Shown here in pieces: positions 6,197-14,905 of a stretch of 64,000 nt of DNA (position 1 is its first letter; the number at the start of each line of letters is the position of its first letter). Location: contig CP000474.1 of NCBI GenBank assembly GCA_000014925.1, positions 558,001-622,000 on the forward strand, written 5' to 3'. This stretch comes from Paenarthrobacter aurescens TC1. GTDB taxonomy: Bacteria > Actinomycetota > Actinomycetes > Actinomycetales > Micrococcaceae. The notes under the pieces were generated by a model. It saw only the letters and a list, made by a program, of their open reading frames with translations, made no database searches and was not told where the DNA came from. The position numbers and the translations under genes were made by a program.

Positions 6197-7435
6197 TCAG
6201 GCATCCGCAGACGCCAGCCCTTCCAGCGGGATGGACACCGCGGTGGTCCACCGCCCCTCGCTGAGGCCGACGTCCATGAATCCTCCGAACACTTCGCAGC
6301 GGGCACTCATTGCCTCAAGCCCGGTTTTGGAAGACATGATCGGCTCGGCGGTGGAGACTGTGTTCTCCGAAGCAAGCTGAACGCGATCGGCCCCTACAGT
6401 CAAACGCAGATCCACTACCCCGGACGGGTCGGCGTGTTTAAGCACATTGGTTCCCATTTCCCGCACCGTCCGGCGAAGCGCCTGACGCAGGCTTGCCGGG
6501 ATGCGGGCTACTTCGCCTTCGACCACGAGGCTCACCTGGAAGCCCGCGCGGTCCAGTGCTTCCACAACTCCGTCGAGATCGTGAACCAATCCAACGGCGG
6601 TGGTGGTTTCACCGGACATGGCAGGAGCATCCAGAAAACCAGCGGCCTGTCCTTCACGGTCCAGTAGCTGTGAACCGCCTCCCGGCTCCTCCCTTTCCTC
6701 TTCCTTCAGGAGGGTCACCAGGCTGCGCAGATCCTGGAGCGTCTGCTGCGCTGCATTCCCGATGCCCTCCAGGATTTGGGACGTCTTCGCTTGGTCGTTC
6801 ACAAACTCAGCGCGCCGCGCTTGCATGGCAATGATGGTCACGTCGTGGGCCACGATGTCGTGAAGCTCATGGGCAAGGCGTGTTCGTTCCTCGCTGCGGA
6901 CTTGCGCCTGTTGCTCCTGCAAATCGCGGATGTGGTGCGTGCTTTGCTCGTAGCGATGCCGGTAAACGTTGACGCTGCGCCATGCCGCGGCGGCAAGGAA
7001 GACCACCAGCGCCAGCAGCACTGCCGGCTGGTCGGCCATCTCCGGCGTTGATATGTACAAACCCAGCAAGACACTGGGCACGAACAGCGAGAAATTGATG
7101 GCCAGCTTCCACGGAAGAAGGAAGGAACAGAAGGCCACCACCACCATCGTGGGGAAGATCATGGCCACCACAAGGGACGCGTCTCCGCCCAAGACCATGA
7201 TGAGGACCAAGGACAGACACCAGGCAACAGCGGATTGCATGGCACCGATGAGGAGCGCGAGGAGCGGCAGGTACGGGACTACCAGCTCCAACCATCCCTG
7301 AAACGACGAAAGATCGTGCTGTTGCCAGCGAATACCCAACGCCAGGAAAAGCAAGGTTGCCAGGACGATAGCCGAGCGAAGAATCCACCCTCCAGGCAGG
7401 GGTTTGACGTCAGCGAGCCAGTTCGTCCTACTCAT
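6197..7435 (-). CDS. Membrane sensor histidine kinase (HisKA_3 type)
   Basis: 412 aa. About five to six membrane segments fill residues 17-150, followed by a short coiled coil and the HisKA_3 dimerisation helix with phospho-His192 in LAHELHDIVAHDV. The ATPase domain has an N-box, REMGTNVLKHA, and a late GG motif, but the usual DxGxG loop is not visible; ENTVSTAEPIMSSKTGLEAM occupies that place. It pairs with the response regulator at 5465. No extracytoplasmic sensor domain is seen, so it may sense membrane state or a small peptide. Only 11 nt separate it from the phosphatase gene upstream. Confidence 0.9.
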   Translation of the reverse strand: MSRTNWLADVKPLPGGWILRSAIVLATLLFLALGIRWQQHDLSSFQGWLELVVPYLPLLALLIGAMQSAVAWCLSLVLIMVLGGDASLVVAMIFPTMVVVAFCSFLLPWKLAINFSLFVPSVLLGLYISTPEMADQPAVLLALVVFLAAAAWRSVNVYRHRYEQSTHHIRDLQEQQAQVRSEERTRLAHELHDIVAHDVTIIAMQARRAEFVNDQAKTSQILEGIGNAAQQTLQDLRSLVTLLKEEEREEPGGGSQLLDREGQAAGFLDAPAMSGETTTAVGLVHDLDGVVEALDRAGFQVSLVVEGEVARIPASLRQALRRTVREMGTNVLKHADPSGVVDLRLTVGADRVQLASENTVSTAEPIMSSKTGLEAMSARCEVFGGFMDVGLSEGRWTTAVSIPLEGLASADA

Positions 7436-7446
7436 CCACCCAAGTA

Positions 7447-8151
7447 TTACAGAGCCAGCGATTCAACCTCGACGGCGGTGAGGCCCGCCTCGCGCAGGAA
7501 GCTCCGAACGTCCCCGAACTCGCGTGCGAAGCCGGCCAGAAAGTGCCGCATGGCAGCTTCCGGGCTCTGCAGGATCATGAGGTCCGGGCTGAAGTACTCG
7601 GCTGGTGTGGAAGGGACGCTCAGGCGCCACGTTTCGGCCATGACCTCCAAGACGTCGGGAAGGTTGGCTGTGGTTGCCGCGTAGTCCGCCACCACGTCGT
7701 CTTCGGTTCCGCCGGCGGCGAGGAGCCCAATCGCGGACACCACACCGGTCCGGTCCTTGCCGAGCGAACAATGAACCAGCGTGCGTTTGCCGCGGGCGGC
7801 AGGTCGAAGTGCATCTCCCACCCACTCCGGCCGCAGCCGGATCCAGCCCAAATACAGATCGCCGAGGTCCTCGGCCGTTTCCACGGCCTGGAGGGACCCC
7901 GCAATGGCGTTCGGGTCCAGCGGATTATGGATGAGTTCGACGGCGGGCTGGACGACGGCGGCAGGCTCGCCGCCGTCGTCGTGAACCAGCCACGGAACCA
8001 ACGAGCGTTCAAGCTCACTCCGCAGGTCCACAATTGCCTGGATGCCGTGCTCCGCCAAGAAACCGTGCGTTGCAGCGGCGTCCAAACCGAACGGCTGGCT
8101 TCCCCTGAGTATTCGACCACCGGCCAAAGGACGCAGATTGAGCACAGCCAT
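7447..8151 (-). CDS. Tyrosine-specific protein phosphatase
   Basis: 234 aa from ATG 8151; a much longer frame upstream is only open antisense overlap with the HAD gene. The active-site loop is VHCSLGKDRTGVV (C128 and R134 of the CX5R motif) and an early IVDLRSELER follows the pattern of the Y_phosphatase3/PtpB-like family. Such enzymes act on phosphotyrosine or phosphoinositides. The start is 11 nt after the HAD gene, and the stop is 11 nt before the sensor kinase, suggesting one transcript. Confidence 0.85.
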   Translation of the reverse strand: MAVLNLRPLAGGRILRGSQPFGLDAAATHGFLAEHGIQAIVDLRSELERSLVPWLVHDDGGEPAAVVQPAVELIHNPLDPNAIAGSLQAVETAEDLGDLYLGWIRLRPEWVGDALRPAARGKRTLVHCSLGKDRTGVVSAIGLLAAGGTEDDVVADYAATTANLPDVLEVMAETWRLSVPSTPAEYFSPDLMILQSPEAAMRHFLAGFAREFGDVRSFLREAGLTAVEVESLAL

Positions 8152-8162
8152 TGTTTGTCCCC

Positions 8163-8984
8163 TTAGATCTGGCTCTTGAGGTCGGCCACGGAGTTCAGGA
8201 TCTGGTTGGGCCGGAACGGGAAGGACACGATTTCTTCCCGCTGCGTGATGCCGCTGAGCACCAAGACCGTGTGCAGGCCCGCTTCCATGCCGGCCACGAT
8301 GTCCGTGTCCATGCGGTCGCCGATCATGGCCGTGGTCTCGGAGTGGGCGTCGATCTGGTTCATGGCGGAGCGGAACATCATAGGGTTCGGCTTGCCCACA
8401 ATGTAGGGCTCGCGGCCCGTGGCCTTGGTGATCATGGCGGCTATGGCACCGGTTGCCGGCATGGGGCCGTCCTTGGAGGGGCCGGTGGCGTCCGGGTTGG
8501 TGGCGATGAAGCGGGCGCCGGCCAGGATGTGTCGGACGGCCATGGTGATCGCTTCGAAAGAGTAGGTGCGGGTTTCGCCGAGGACCACGAAGTCGGGGTC
8601 CGTGTCCGTGAGGATGAACCCGGCCTCGTGCAAAGCGGTAGTGAGCCCGGCTTCGCCGATGGTGTAAGCGCGGTTGCCTGAATCCGAGGACTGGACCTGA
8701 TCCTTGAGGAATTGGGCAGTGGCCAGTGCTGACGTCCAAATGTTCTCTTCGGGGACTTCCAAGCCGGACGCGCGCAGGCGTGCTGCGAGGTCGCGGGGAG
8801 TGAAGATGGAGTTGTTGGTCAAAACCAGGAAGCGCTTGGACGTGTCTACCCAGCGCTGAATGAGCTCAGCCGCTCCGGGGATTGCCTGGTTTTCATGAAC
8901 CAGGACGCCGTCCATGTCCGTGAGCCAGCATTCGATTTCGTGGCCGTTCCGATAAACCGATGTGGACGTGGTTTCTTCTGCCAT
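8163..8984 (-). CDS. HAD superfamily (IIA, NagD-like) phosphatase
   Basis: 273 aa. ATG 8984 is preceded by GGAGG at good spacing. Motif I is DMDGVL (Asp23 nucleophile, Asp25), then LVLTNNS, IVGKPNPMMF with the motif III Lys, and IGDRMDTDI for motif IV. The large IIA cap lies between. Members hydrolyse sugar or nucleotide phosphates; the substrate is not predictable. It appears to lead a four-gene minus-strand operon with a tyrosine phosphatase and a two-component system. Confidence 0.9.
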   Translation of the reverse strand: MAEETTSTSVYRNGHEIECWLTDMDGVLVHENQAIPGAAELIQRWVDTSKRFLVLTNNSIFTPRDLAARLRASGLEVPEENIWTSALATAQFLKDQVQSSDSGNRAYTIGEAGLTTALHEAGFILTDTDPDFVVLGETRTYSFEAITMAVRHILAGARFIATNPDATGPSKDGPMPATGAIAAMITKATGREPYIVGKPNPMMFRSAMNQIDAHSETTAMIGDRMDTDIVAGMEAGLHTVLVLSGITQREEIVSFPFRPNQILNSVADLKSQI

Positions 8985-9245
8985 ATTTGCCTCCGGCTGG
9001 GATTGTTCATGCACTGCCACCCAGTCTTTCATCAATCTGCTGCCCCAACATCCTGGAAGCCCCCTTATGTGGGAAGTTCTGCCCATGTGGATAACTCTTG
9101 TGACTTGCGTGTGTTGCGTTGGGCTGGACTACGCTGGTTGCGGCGCTGGTGTGCCACCACCATGGGTCGGGGGATCGACATGGTGGATTCATGATGTCGC
9201 CGCGCTCCAGCAGGTCCCCACTTACCGCATGTGAAAGGGCCTGTC

Positions 9246-10469
9246 ATGAGCAACAACAACGGAGTGCCGCAGCCTCCCTCCAACCCCGAGGGCGTGCCGC
9301 AGCCTCCCTACAACCCGGACGGCGTGCCGCAGCCGCGTTACGACACCGGCAAGGACCAGTACAGCCAGTACCAGCCCGGGCAGACTCAGCCCTTGTATCA
9401 GCCCGAAGCCCAGACTGAAGCCTTCCCCGCCCAACACGCCCCTACCCAGGCGTTCGCCGCGCAGCAACCCCAGCAACACCCCGACGGCGAACACGCCGAA
9501 ACCGTGCACCGCTATCCCCAAGCACAGCAGGGACAGCCGGGCTTCCCGCCGCCGGGCAGCGGATACCCCGGCCAGCCGGGCTACCCAGGCCAACCCGGTG
9601 GACCCGGCCAGAACCCAGGCGACCACAACAAGAAGTCGCTGTTCCTCATCCTGGGTGGTGTCGCCGTCGTCGTGATCATTGCGCTGGTGGTGACGTTCAC
9701 GTGGCTGATTCCGTCGATGACCAAACCTGTGGCCGTTGATACTCCGCTGCCGTCGGTGACGTCTTCCGATGAAGCCTCTGAGGCAGCCGCCGAGCCTTCT
9801 GCTGAACCCTCCGGCGAGGCCTCGGCATCCTCCGAAATCCCCGCAGACGCCATTCCGCTGCCCGCAGGCTGGGACGAGTTGGCCGGACCCAGCAATGTTC
9901 CGGCCGACGGTGATCCCCTGTTCAGCAAGTGGGTCACGGGCGAATCGTCCTTCCAGTACCTGGCCGAGTGGACCCACGATGAGTCGTTCGGCATCACCAA
10001 GGACCCCACCACTGGCGAGGAGATCCAGAAGAAGGCCCAAGGCACGGTGGAGGCTGACGGCGACGGGATCGCGCTCGCCTACGCATTCTTCGCGGAGTCC
10101 GAGGAAGGCAAGTTCGGCAAGGATCCGGCGGAGATCAAGAAGGCCATCCAGGACATTGAAGCCCGCTTTAAGGCGATGACCGCCAGCGAGCTGCCCCAGA
10201 ACCTTGTGGGCCACAAGTGCACGGCCGATTTCAAGACCACCATGCCGGAAATCCGTGAGTTCCGACGCGGCGAGGCTGTGGTCATTGGGTTCACCTGCAC
10301 CAACGCCCGCGGCGAACAGATCCAGGCTGTGAACCTGTTCTCCGTGACACCGTGGGGAACCCCGCAGATGCTTGGCGTCAGCGGCCACAAGGAATACTGG
10401 GACGCCCACCCCGGACTCTTTGAGCAGTTGGGCAACTCCTACCGCATCAACAAATGGAAGATGGTCTAA
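9246..10469 (+). CDS. Proline/glutamine-rich single-pass membrane protein
   Basis: 407 aa, ATG 9246 with GAAAGGG upstream. Residues 1-125 are disordered Pro/Gln/Gly-rich cytoplasmic sequence with repeated GVPQPPSNP-type units. One membrane segment follows (KKSLFLILGGVAVVVIIALVV), then an acidic Ser/Ala/Glu linker and a folded extracytoplasmic domain with a few Cys. No enzyme motif is seen. The layout is common among actinobacterial cell-envelope proteins. Function unknown. Confidence 0.82.
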   Translation: MSNNNGVPQPPSNPEGVPQPPYNPDGVPQPRYDTGKDQYSQYQPGQTQPLYQPEAQTEAFPAQHAPTQAFAAQQPQQHPDGEHAETVHRYPQAQQGQPGFPPPGSGYPGQPGYPGQPGGPGQNPGDHNKKSLFLILGGVAVVVIIALVVTFTWLIPSMTKPVAVDTPLPSVTSSDEASEAAAEPSAEPSGEASASSEIPADAIPLPAGWDELAGPSNVPADGDPLFSKWVTGESSFQYLAEWTHDESFGITKDPTTGEEIQKKAQGTVEADGDGIALAYAFFAESEEGKFGKDPAEIKKAIQDIEARFKAMTASELPQNLVGHKCTADFKTTMPEIREFRRGEAVVIGFTCTNARGEQIQAVNLFSVTPWGTPQMLGVSGHKEYWDAHPGLFEQLGNSYRINKWKMV

Positions 10470-10509
10470 GGACCCTCACAGGGCGCCAAGACGGGCAACC
10501 GGGCGGGGC

Positions 10510-10515
10510 TAAAGT
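10510..10515 (+). promoter_or_regulatory. Candidate -10 box of a leaderless promoter
   Basis: TAAAGT ends six bases before GTG 10522, so transcription would begin at or next to the start codon. It shares this spacing with several other genes of the window. A GAGGGG run also lies directly against the GTG, too close to be a normal ribosome site. Confidence 0.4.
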
Positions 10516-10521
10516 TGAGGG

Positions 10522-11208
10522 GTGACTGACCTTCCCCCCAATACAGCCCTGCCCACGCCTGCCGAAACCACCGCGGAGGGCGAGGCGGAAGCGAAACCGG
10601 AGGTCGGCGTCGGGCCGTGGGAGGGCGAGTGGCCGGTTGGCGAGCACTGGGACCCGGACCTGTTGAGGGATGGTGACCGCCGCAACGTGGTGGACCAGTA
10701 TCGCTACTGGAAGCACGACGCGATCGTGGCGGACCTTGATTCCAAGCGGCACGACTTCCACATCGCGATTGAGAACTGGCAGCACGACCTCAACATCGGC
10801 ACCGTTGTGCGGACCGCCAACGCCTTCCTCGCCAAAGAGGTCCACATTATTGGCCGACGCCGGTGGAACCGTCGCGGGGCCATGGTCACCGACCGCTACC
10901 AGCACGTCCGCCATCACCCCACTGTTGAGGACTTTGTCCAGTGGGCCGAAGGGGAGGGCCTTGCCGTGATCGGCATCGACATCTTCCCGGATTCAGTGCC
11001 GCTGGAGACCTACGACCTGCCCAAGAACTGCGTCCTGGTGTTCGGGCAGGAAGGCCCGGGCCTGACGCCCGAGGTGCACGATGCCGCCGTCGCGACGCTG
11101 TCGATTGAGCAGTTCGGCTCCACCCGGTCCATGAACGCGGCCTCCGCCGCAGCCATTGCCATGCACGCCTGGGTTCGCCGGCACGTGTTCCAACAGCCTG
11201 TCAGCTAG
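10522..11208 (+). CDS. SpoU/TrmH-family RNA 2'-O-methyltransferase
   Basis: 228 aa, GTG start. The SPOUT knot motifs are complete: NLNIGTVVRTANAF (motif 1), NCVLVFGQEGPGL (motif 2) and GSTRSMNAASAAAIAMHAW (motif 3), where the methyl donor binds. The N-terminal 60 residues are acidic and Pro-rich. Members methylate ribose in tRNA or rRNA; the target is not predictable. Its promoter seems to sit just before the start codon. Confidence 0.92.
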   Translation: MTDLPPNTALPTPAETTAEGEAEAKPEVGVGPWEGEWPVGEHWDPDLLRDGDRRNVVDQYRYWKHDAIVADLDSKRHDFHIAIENWQHDLNIGTVVRTANAFLAKEVHIIGRRRWNRRGAMVTDRYQHVRHHPTVEDFVQWAEGEGLAVIGIDIFPDSVPLETYDLPKNCVLVFGQEGPGLTPEVHDAAVATLSIEQFGSTRSMNAASAAAIAMHAWVRRHVFQQPVS

Positions 11209-11243
11209 GCGAGCTGTCACTATCGGCCCGGGCAACTGTCCTT

Positions 11244-12383
11244 CTAATAATCTTTGAGGGTGGCTTTTCCGTCGACGATGTGGATCTCACCTGAGATACG
11301 GGGCTCCATAACCTCACTATGAGGCTCCCATTTCGGGGCGGCCTCGGTGCCGCGGTTCACTTCGTAGCTAACTGTGGCTTTGCCCTTTCCCTCCGGCTGG
11401 ATATACCAAATATCCCTGGACAGGGAGAGCGTGAAGGTGGGCTCTTCGTCGATGGTCCACTTCACATTTTGGGTGGGGCGGGATTCGTAGAGATTAAACC
11501 CGGAACAACCGCTGCTGAAGGACTGCCTCGCAGTGGCCGAAGCGGACGCGATGCATGTATCCCGCTTTTTTTGGAGAAGAGCCTTGGTCTCATCCAGGAG
11601 GAGCTGGCTGGGCAGCACCTTCAGGGTTTCGAAAGTGTCGGAAATCCTCCGGTCGATGCTGACCAGGGCTTTCTTCTCTTCAACTGTTGCGTACTTGTCC
11701 CCGGATATACCGAGTTTGTACTCACCGGGAAAGGCCGGCAGGAGCAGCTGGGAATCCGGCGATGCGCTCCCTGAGTCAGGGGCCGCTACGTCCACACCGT
11801 TAACGGTGAAAGACTTCACAGGACGATTGGAACTGAGCCGGATTTTCTGGAAGTTTTTGGGCCCCACCTTCCATTCGCCGTCCGGTGACTTGGTCATCAT
11901 CAGGATGTCCTCTTGCTTTCGGCCGTTCTGGGTTACCTCCGCCCTGACGTACTCCCCTTTTGACTCAAGGATCCGGAAACCGTCAATGTGCTGACCCGCG
12001 GCCTTGTAGATGTTGTCCTGGAGGAGAACCGCCTCATTCTCCGGGACGCCCGGATCCGATACGCTCAACGCCTTCTTGGCATCCCCGTCTTTGAGGGCCT
12101 GGTAAAAAGTTGTGGCAGCCTGGCCGCCGTCTGCTGCCGGCGAAAACAGGAGGACCAGCCCAACTGTGGCGGCCGCCAGGACTACCGCCGCACCGGCTGC
12201 GATGGCAATGATCACCTTACGGTTCAGTGTGCGTTTCGGCTGAGGAGGGATTATGCCCGGCTGCTGATATGGGACGTTGGGCTGCTGATAGGCGCCGTAG
12301 GCAGGGGGAGAAGGCGGGGCGGGCGGGTCGGATGGGGCCGACGTTGGGCGGGGGTGGTTGTTTGCGCTCGAGGGGTTCTCCAT
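11244..12383 (-). CDS. Membrane-anchored extracytoplasmic protein, function unknown
   Basis: 379 aa. A Pro/Gln-rich cytoplasmic tail of about 50 residues is followed by RTLNRKVIIAIAAG and a hydrophobic segment to about residue 80. The extracytoplasmic part starts with a DUF4878-like stretch (ATTFYQALKDGDAKKALS) and contains two Cys (DTCIAS, SSGCSG) that could form a disulphide. It resembles the 9246 protein in layout but not in sequence. A TATACT box six bases before ATG 12383 suggests a leaderless messenger. Confidence 0.82.
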   Translation of the reverse strand: MENPSSANNHPRPTSAPSDPPAPPSPPAYGAYQQPNVPYQQPGIIPPQPKRTLNRKVIIAIAAGAAVVLAAATVGLVLLFSPAADGGQAATTFYQALKDGDAKKALSVSDPGVPENEAVLLQDNIYKAAGQHIDGFRILESKGEYVRAEVTQNGRKQEDILMMTKSPDGEWKVGPKNFQKIRLSSNRPVKSFTVNGVDVAAPDSGSASPDSQLLLPAFPGEYKLGISGDKYATVEEKKALVSIDRRISDTFETLKVLPSQLLLDETKALLQKKRDTCIASASATARQSFSSGCSGFNLYESRPTQNVKWTIDEEPTFTLSLSRDIWYIQPEGKGKATVSYEVNRGTEAAPKWEPHSEVMEPRISGEIHIVDGKATLKDY

Positions 12384-12389
12384 CCGAGA

Positions 12390-12395
12390 AGTATA
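12390..12395 (-). promoter_or_regulatory. Candidate -10 box, leaderless promoter of the 12383 gene
   Basis: On the minus strand TATACT is followed by exactly six bases (TCTCGG) and then ATG 12383. There is no ribosome site, which fits a leaderless transcript. Confidence 0.5.
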
Positions 12396-12571
12396 TCCAT
12401 CGTCTGGATGAAACCGTGTAGCCGTGATAAATGCCGACTCGGCGGAAGTGTTAAGGACCCTCAGTGACCCGAAACACGGCGTCCCGGCGGATATCGCTAG
12501 GATGGGTGCTAGCCGTAAGCGGTCTACTCCAGGGTTACCAACCCACAGACGAATTCAGCATAGGAGTCACC

Positions 12572-13591
12572 ATGCCCATTGCAACCCCAGAGATTTACTC
12601 CGAGATGATCGACCGCGCAAAGGCTGGCGGATTCGCTTTCCCCGCGGTCAACGTGACGTCGTCGCAGACTCTGAACGCTGCGATCTGCGGTTTCGCCGAG
12701 GCCGAATCCGACGGCATCATCCAGGTTTCCACCGGTGGCGCAGCCTACTGGTCCGGCGCCTCTATCAAGGACATGGTTGCCGGTTCCCTCGGCTTCGCCG
12801 CGTTCGCCCGCGAAGTTGCCAAGAACTACAACGTCAACATCGCCCTCCACACGGACCACTGCCCGCAGGACAAGCTGGCGGACTTCGTCCTCCCGCTGCT
12901 GGCCGCTTCCGAGGAAGCCGTCAAGGCCGGCAAGGACCCGATCTTCAACTCGCACATGTGGGACGGCTCGCACGAGGCCCTCCCCGAAAACCTGCGCATC
13001 GGCCGTGAACTGCTGGAACGCGCCGCAGCTGCCAAGATCATCCTCGAAGTTGAAATCGGCACCGTCGGCGGCGAAGAGGACGGCGTTGAGAACGAAATCA
13101 ACGAGAAGCTCTACACCACCACCGAAGACGCCCTCGCCACCATTGAGGCCCTCGGTGCCGGCGAAAACGGCCGCTACCTCACCGCGCTGACCTTCGGAAA
13201 CGTGCACGGCGTGTACAAGCCGGGCAACGTGAAGCTCCGCCCGGAACTGCTCAAGCAGATCCAGTCCGAGGTTGGCGCCAAGATCGGCAAGGAAAACCCG
13301 TTCGACCTCGTGTTCCACGGCGGCTCGGGCTCCACCGAGCAGGAAATCGCTGACGCCGTTTCCTACGGTGTCATCAAGATGAACATCGACACCGATACCC
13401 AGTACGCGTTCACCCGCCCGGTTGCCGGACACATGTTCTCCAACTACGACGGCGTCCTCAAGGTCGACGGAGAAATGGGCAACAAGAAGACCTATGACCC
13501 CCGCGTCTGGGGCGCTTCGGCAGAGGCCGGCATGGCCGCGCGCATCGTCGAAGCCGCTCAGCAGCTCGGATCGGTTGGCAAGACCTTCTAA
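12572..13591 (+). CDS. fba: Fructose-bisphosphate aldolase, class II
   Basis: 339 aa from ATG 12572, preceded by TAGGAG. It cleaves fructose 1,6-bisphosphate to dihydroxyacetone phosphate and glyceraldehyde 3-phosphate with zinc. IALHTDHC holds a metal-ligand His and the catalytic Asp, ILEVEIGTVGGEEDG is the conserved glycine loop region, VHGVYKPG and LVFHGGSGS hold the other His ligands, and VIKMNIDTDTQYAFT follows. The stop overlaps the next ATG by one base (TAATG), so it is co-translated with the DUF3151 gene. Confidence 0.97.
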   Translation: MPIATPEIYSEMIDRAKAGGFAFPAVNVTSSQTLNAAICGFAEAESDGIIQVSTGGAAYWSGASIKDMVAGSLGFAAFAREVAKNYNVNIALHTDHCPQDKLADFVLPLLAASEEAVKAGKDPIFNSHMWDGSHEALPENLRIGRELLERAAAAKIILEVEIGTVGGEEDGVENEINEKLYTTTEDALATIEALGAGENGRYLTALTFGNVHGVYKPGNVKLRPELLKQIQSEVGAKIGKENPFDLVFHGGSGSTEQEIADAVSYGVIKMNIDTDTQYAFTRPVAGHMFSNYDGVLKVDGEMGNKKTYDPRVWGASAEAGMAARIVEAAQQLGSVGKTF

Positions 13592-14013
13592 TGTCCGACG
13601 AATTCCGGAAGAACCTGATGGGGCCGGAGCCCACGCTCCTGCCCGCCGAAACCGAGATCTACCAGCACCTGGCTCTCGGCAACGAAGCGCTGGACCTGGT
13701 GGCGAAGAACCCCACGTCGTCTCTTCTGTGGGCCATCCTCGCAGAGGAAGCCTGGGCGGAAGGCCGGACCATCGAGTCCTACGCCTACGCCCGTGTCGGC
13801 TACCACCGTGGCTTGGATTCCCTGCGCCGCAATGGCTGGCGCGGCGTCGGTCCCATCCCGTGGGAGCACGAGCCCAACCAGGGCTTCCTGCGTGCGCTCT
13901 ACGCGCTGGGCCGTGCAGCGTCGGCGATCGGCGAAGCTGAAGAGCCGGAGCGGATCGAGAAGTTCCTGAACGACTCGGACCCCAAGGCCAAGGCAGCACT
14001 CGAAGCCCGCTAA
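13591..14013 (+). CDS. DUF3151 family protein
   Basis: 140 aa, soluble. Conserved features of DUF3151 are GPEPTLLP near the N-terminus, WAILAEEAW, SYAYARVGYHRGLD and PWEHEPNQGFLRALYALGRAA. It overlaps fba by one base, an arrangement common in actinobacteria, but the role is unknown. A strong terminator follows. Confidence 0.9.
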   Translation: MSDEFRKNLMGPEPTLLPAETEIYQHLALGNEALDLVAKNPTSSLLWAILAEEAWAEGRTIESYAYARVGYHRGLDSLRRNGWRGVGPIPWEHEPNQGFLRALYALGRAASAIGEAEEPERIEKFLNDSDPKAKAALEAR

Positions 14014-14031
14014 GGCGTCAAAGCAAAGCAA

Positions 14032-14072
14032 ACGACGGCGACCCTCACCGAAAAGGCGAGGGTCGCCGTCGT
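14032..14072. terminator. Bidirectional terminator between DUF3151 and the iron ABC operon
   Basis: ACGACGGCGACCCTC (14032-14046) pairs perfectly with GAGGGTCGCCGTCGT (14058-14072), a 15-bp stem with an 11-nt loop. It lies between convergent genes and ends with CGTT on the plus strand. The ACGACGGC arm recurs in other terminators of the window. Confidence 0.88.
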
Positions 14073-14083
14073 CGTTAGGAACG

Positions 14084-14905
14084 TTAGTCCGTAACGGCTG
14101 AGTGCCGCGGCCTGCCCAGCGGGACCACCAGCGGCGTGTGCGTCACGGGGTCGTCAATGATCCGGCAGGCCATGCCGAACACTTCTTCCACCAGCGACTC
14201 AGTGATCACGTCCGCGGGAGCGCCCTCGGCGGCAACGGCACCGTCCTTCATGGCGATGATGTGGTCTGCGTAGCGGCTGGCGTGGTTGAGGTCGTGCAGC
14301 ACGGCAACAAGGGTGTGGCCCTTGTCCAGGTTGAGCTCGCGGAAGAGTTCCAACAGCTCGATCTGGTGGGCGATATCAAGGAACGTGGTTGGCTCGTCCA
14401 GGAGCATGAGCGGGGTCTGCTGGGCGAGGACCATGGCCACCCACACTCGCTGCCGCTGGCCTCCGGACAGTTCGTCCACCAGCCGCCCGGATAACGACGA
14501 AACGCCGGTGGCCTCCATCGCCTCAACCACGGCAATCTCATCGGACTCAGACCATTGCCGGAGCAGCTTCTGGTGCGGGTACCGGCCACGCGCCACCAGG
14601 TCCGCCACGGTAATGCCGTCGGGGGCGATGGACGACTGCGGGAGGAGACCCAGACGCCGGGCAAGTTCCTTAGCAGGCAGCGATGTCACAGATTTCCCGT
14701 CCAGCAGCACCTGCCCGCTCTTGGGCTTGATCAGCCGTGCGAGGGCGCGCAGCAGCGTGGACTTACCGCAGGCGTTGGGCCCCACGATCACCGTGAACTG
14801 CCCCTCGGGGATGCGCACATTGAGGTTCTCGGAGATGATGCGTTGCTCGTAGCCGATGGTCAACGCGTCGGCGTGGAGCTGCGGCGCGGCAGTGGTGAGG
14901 CTCAT
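14084..14905 (-). CDS. Iron-siderophore ABC transporter ATPase (FecE/FepC-like)
   Basis: 273 aa from ATG 14905, whose first bases overlap the permease stop (ATGA). Walker A is GPNACGKST, the signature is LSGGQRQRVWVAMVLAQ, Walker B is PLMLLDEPTTFLD and the switch His is in VLHDLNHASRYAD. It powers import through the two FecCD permeases upstream. A longer open frame to 15988 is antisense noise from the permease gene. Confidence 0.94.
   Translation of the reverse strand: MSLTTAAPQLHADALTIGYEQRIISENLNVRIPEGQFTVIVGPNACGKSTLLRALARLIKPKSGQVLLDGKSVTSLPAKELARRLGLLPQSSIAPDGITVADLVARGRYPHQKLLRQWSESDEIAVVEAMEATGVSSLSGRLVDELSGGQRQRVWVAMVLAQQTPLMLLDEPTTFLDIAHQIELLELFRELNLDKGHTLVAVLHDLNHASRYADHIIAMKDGAVAAEGAPADVITESLVEEVFGMACRIIDDPVTHTPLVVPLGRPRHSAVTD

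Noticed and set aside
7447..8739. A 430-aa minus-strand protein covering the tyrosine phosphatase plus an upstream extension
   Set aside because: The part upstream of 8151 lies antisense-frame within the HAD gene, is Arg/His/Pro-rich, and lacks similarity; ATG 8151 gives the normal family length.
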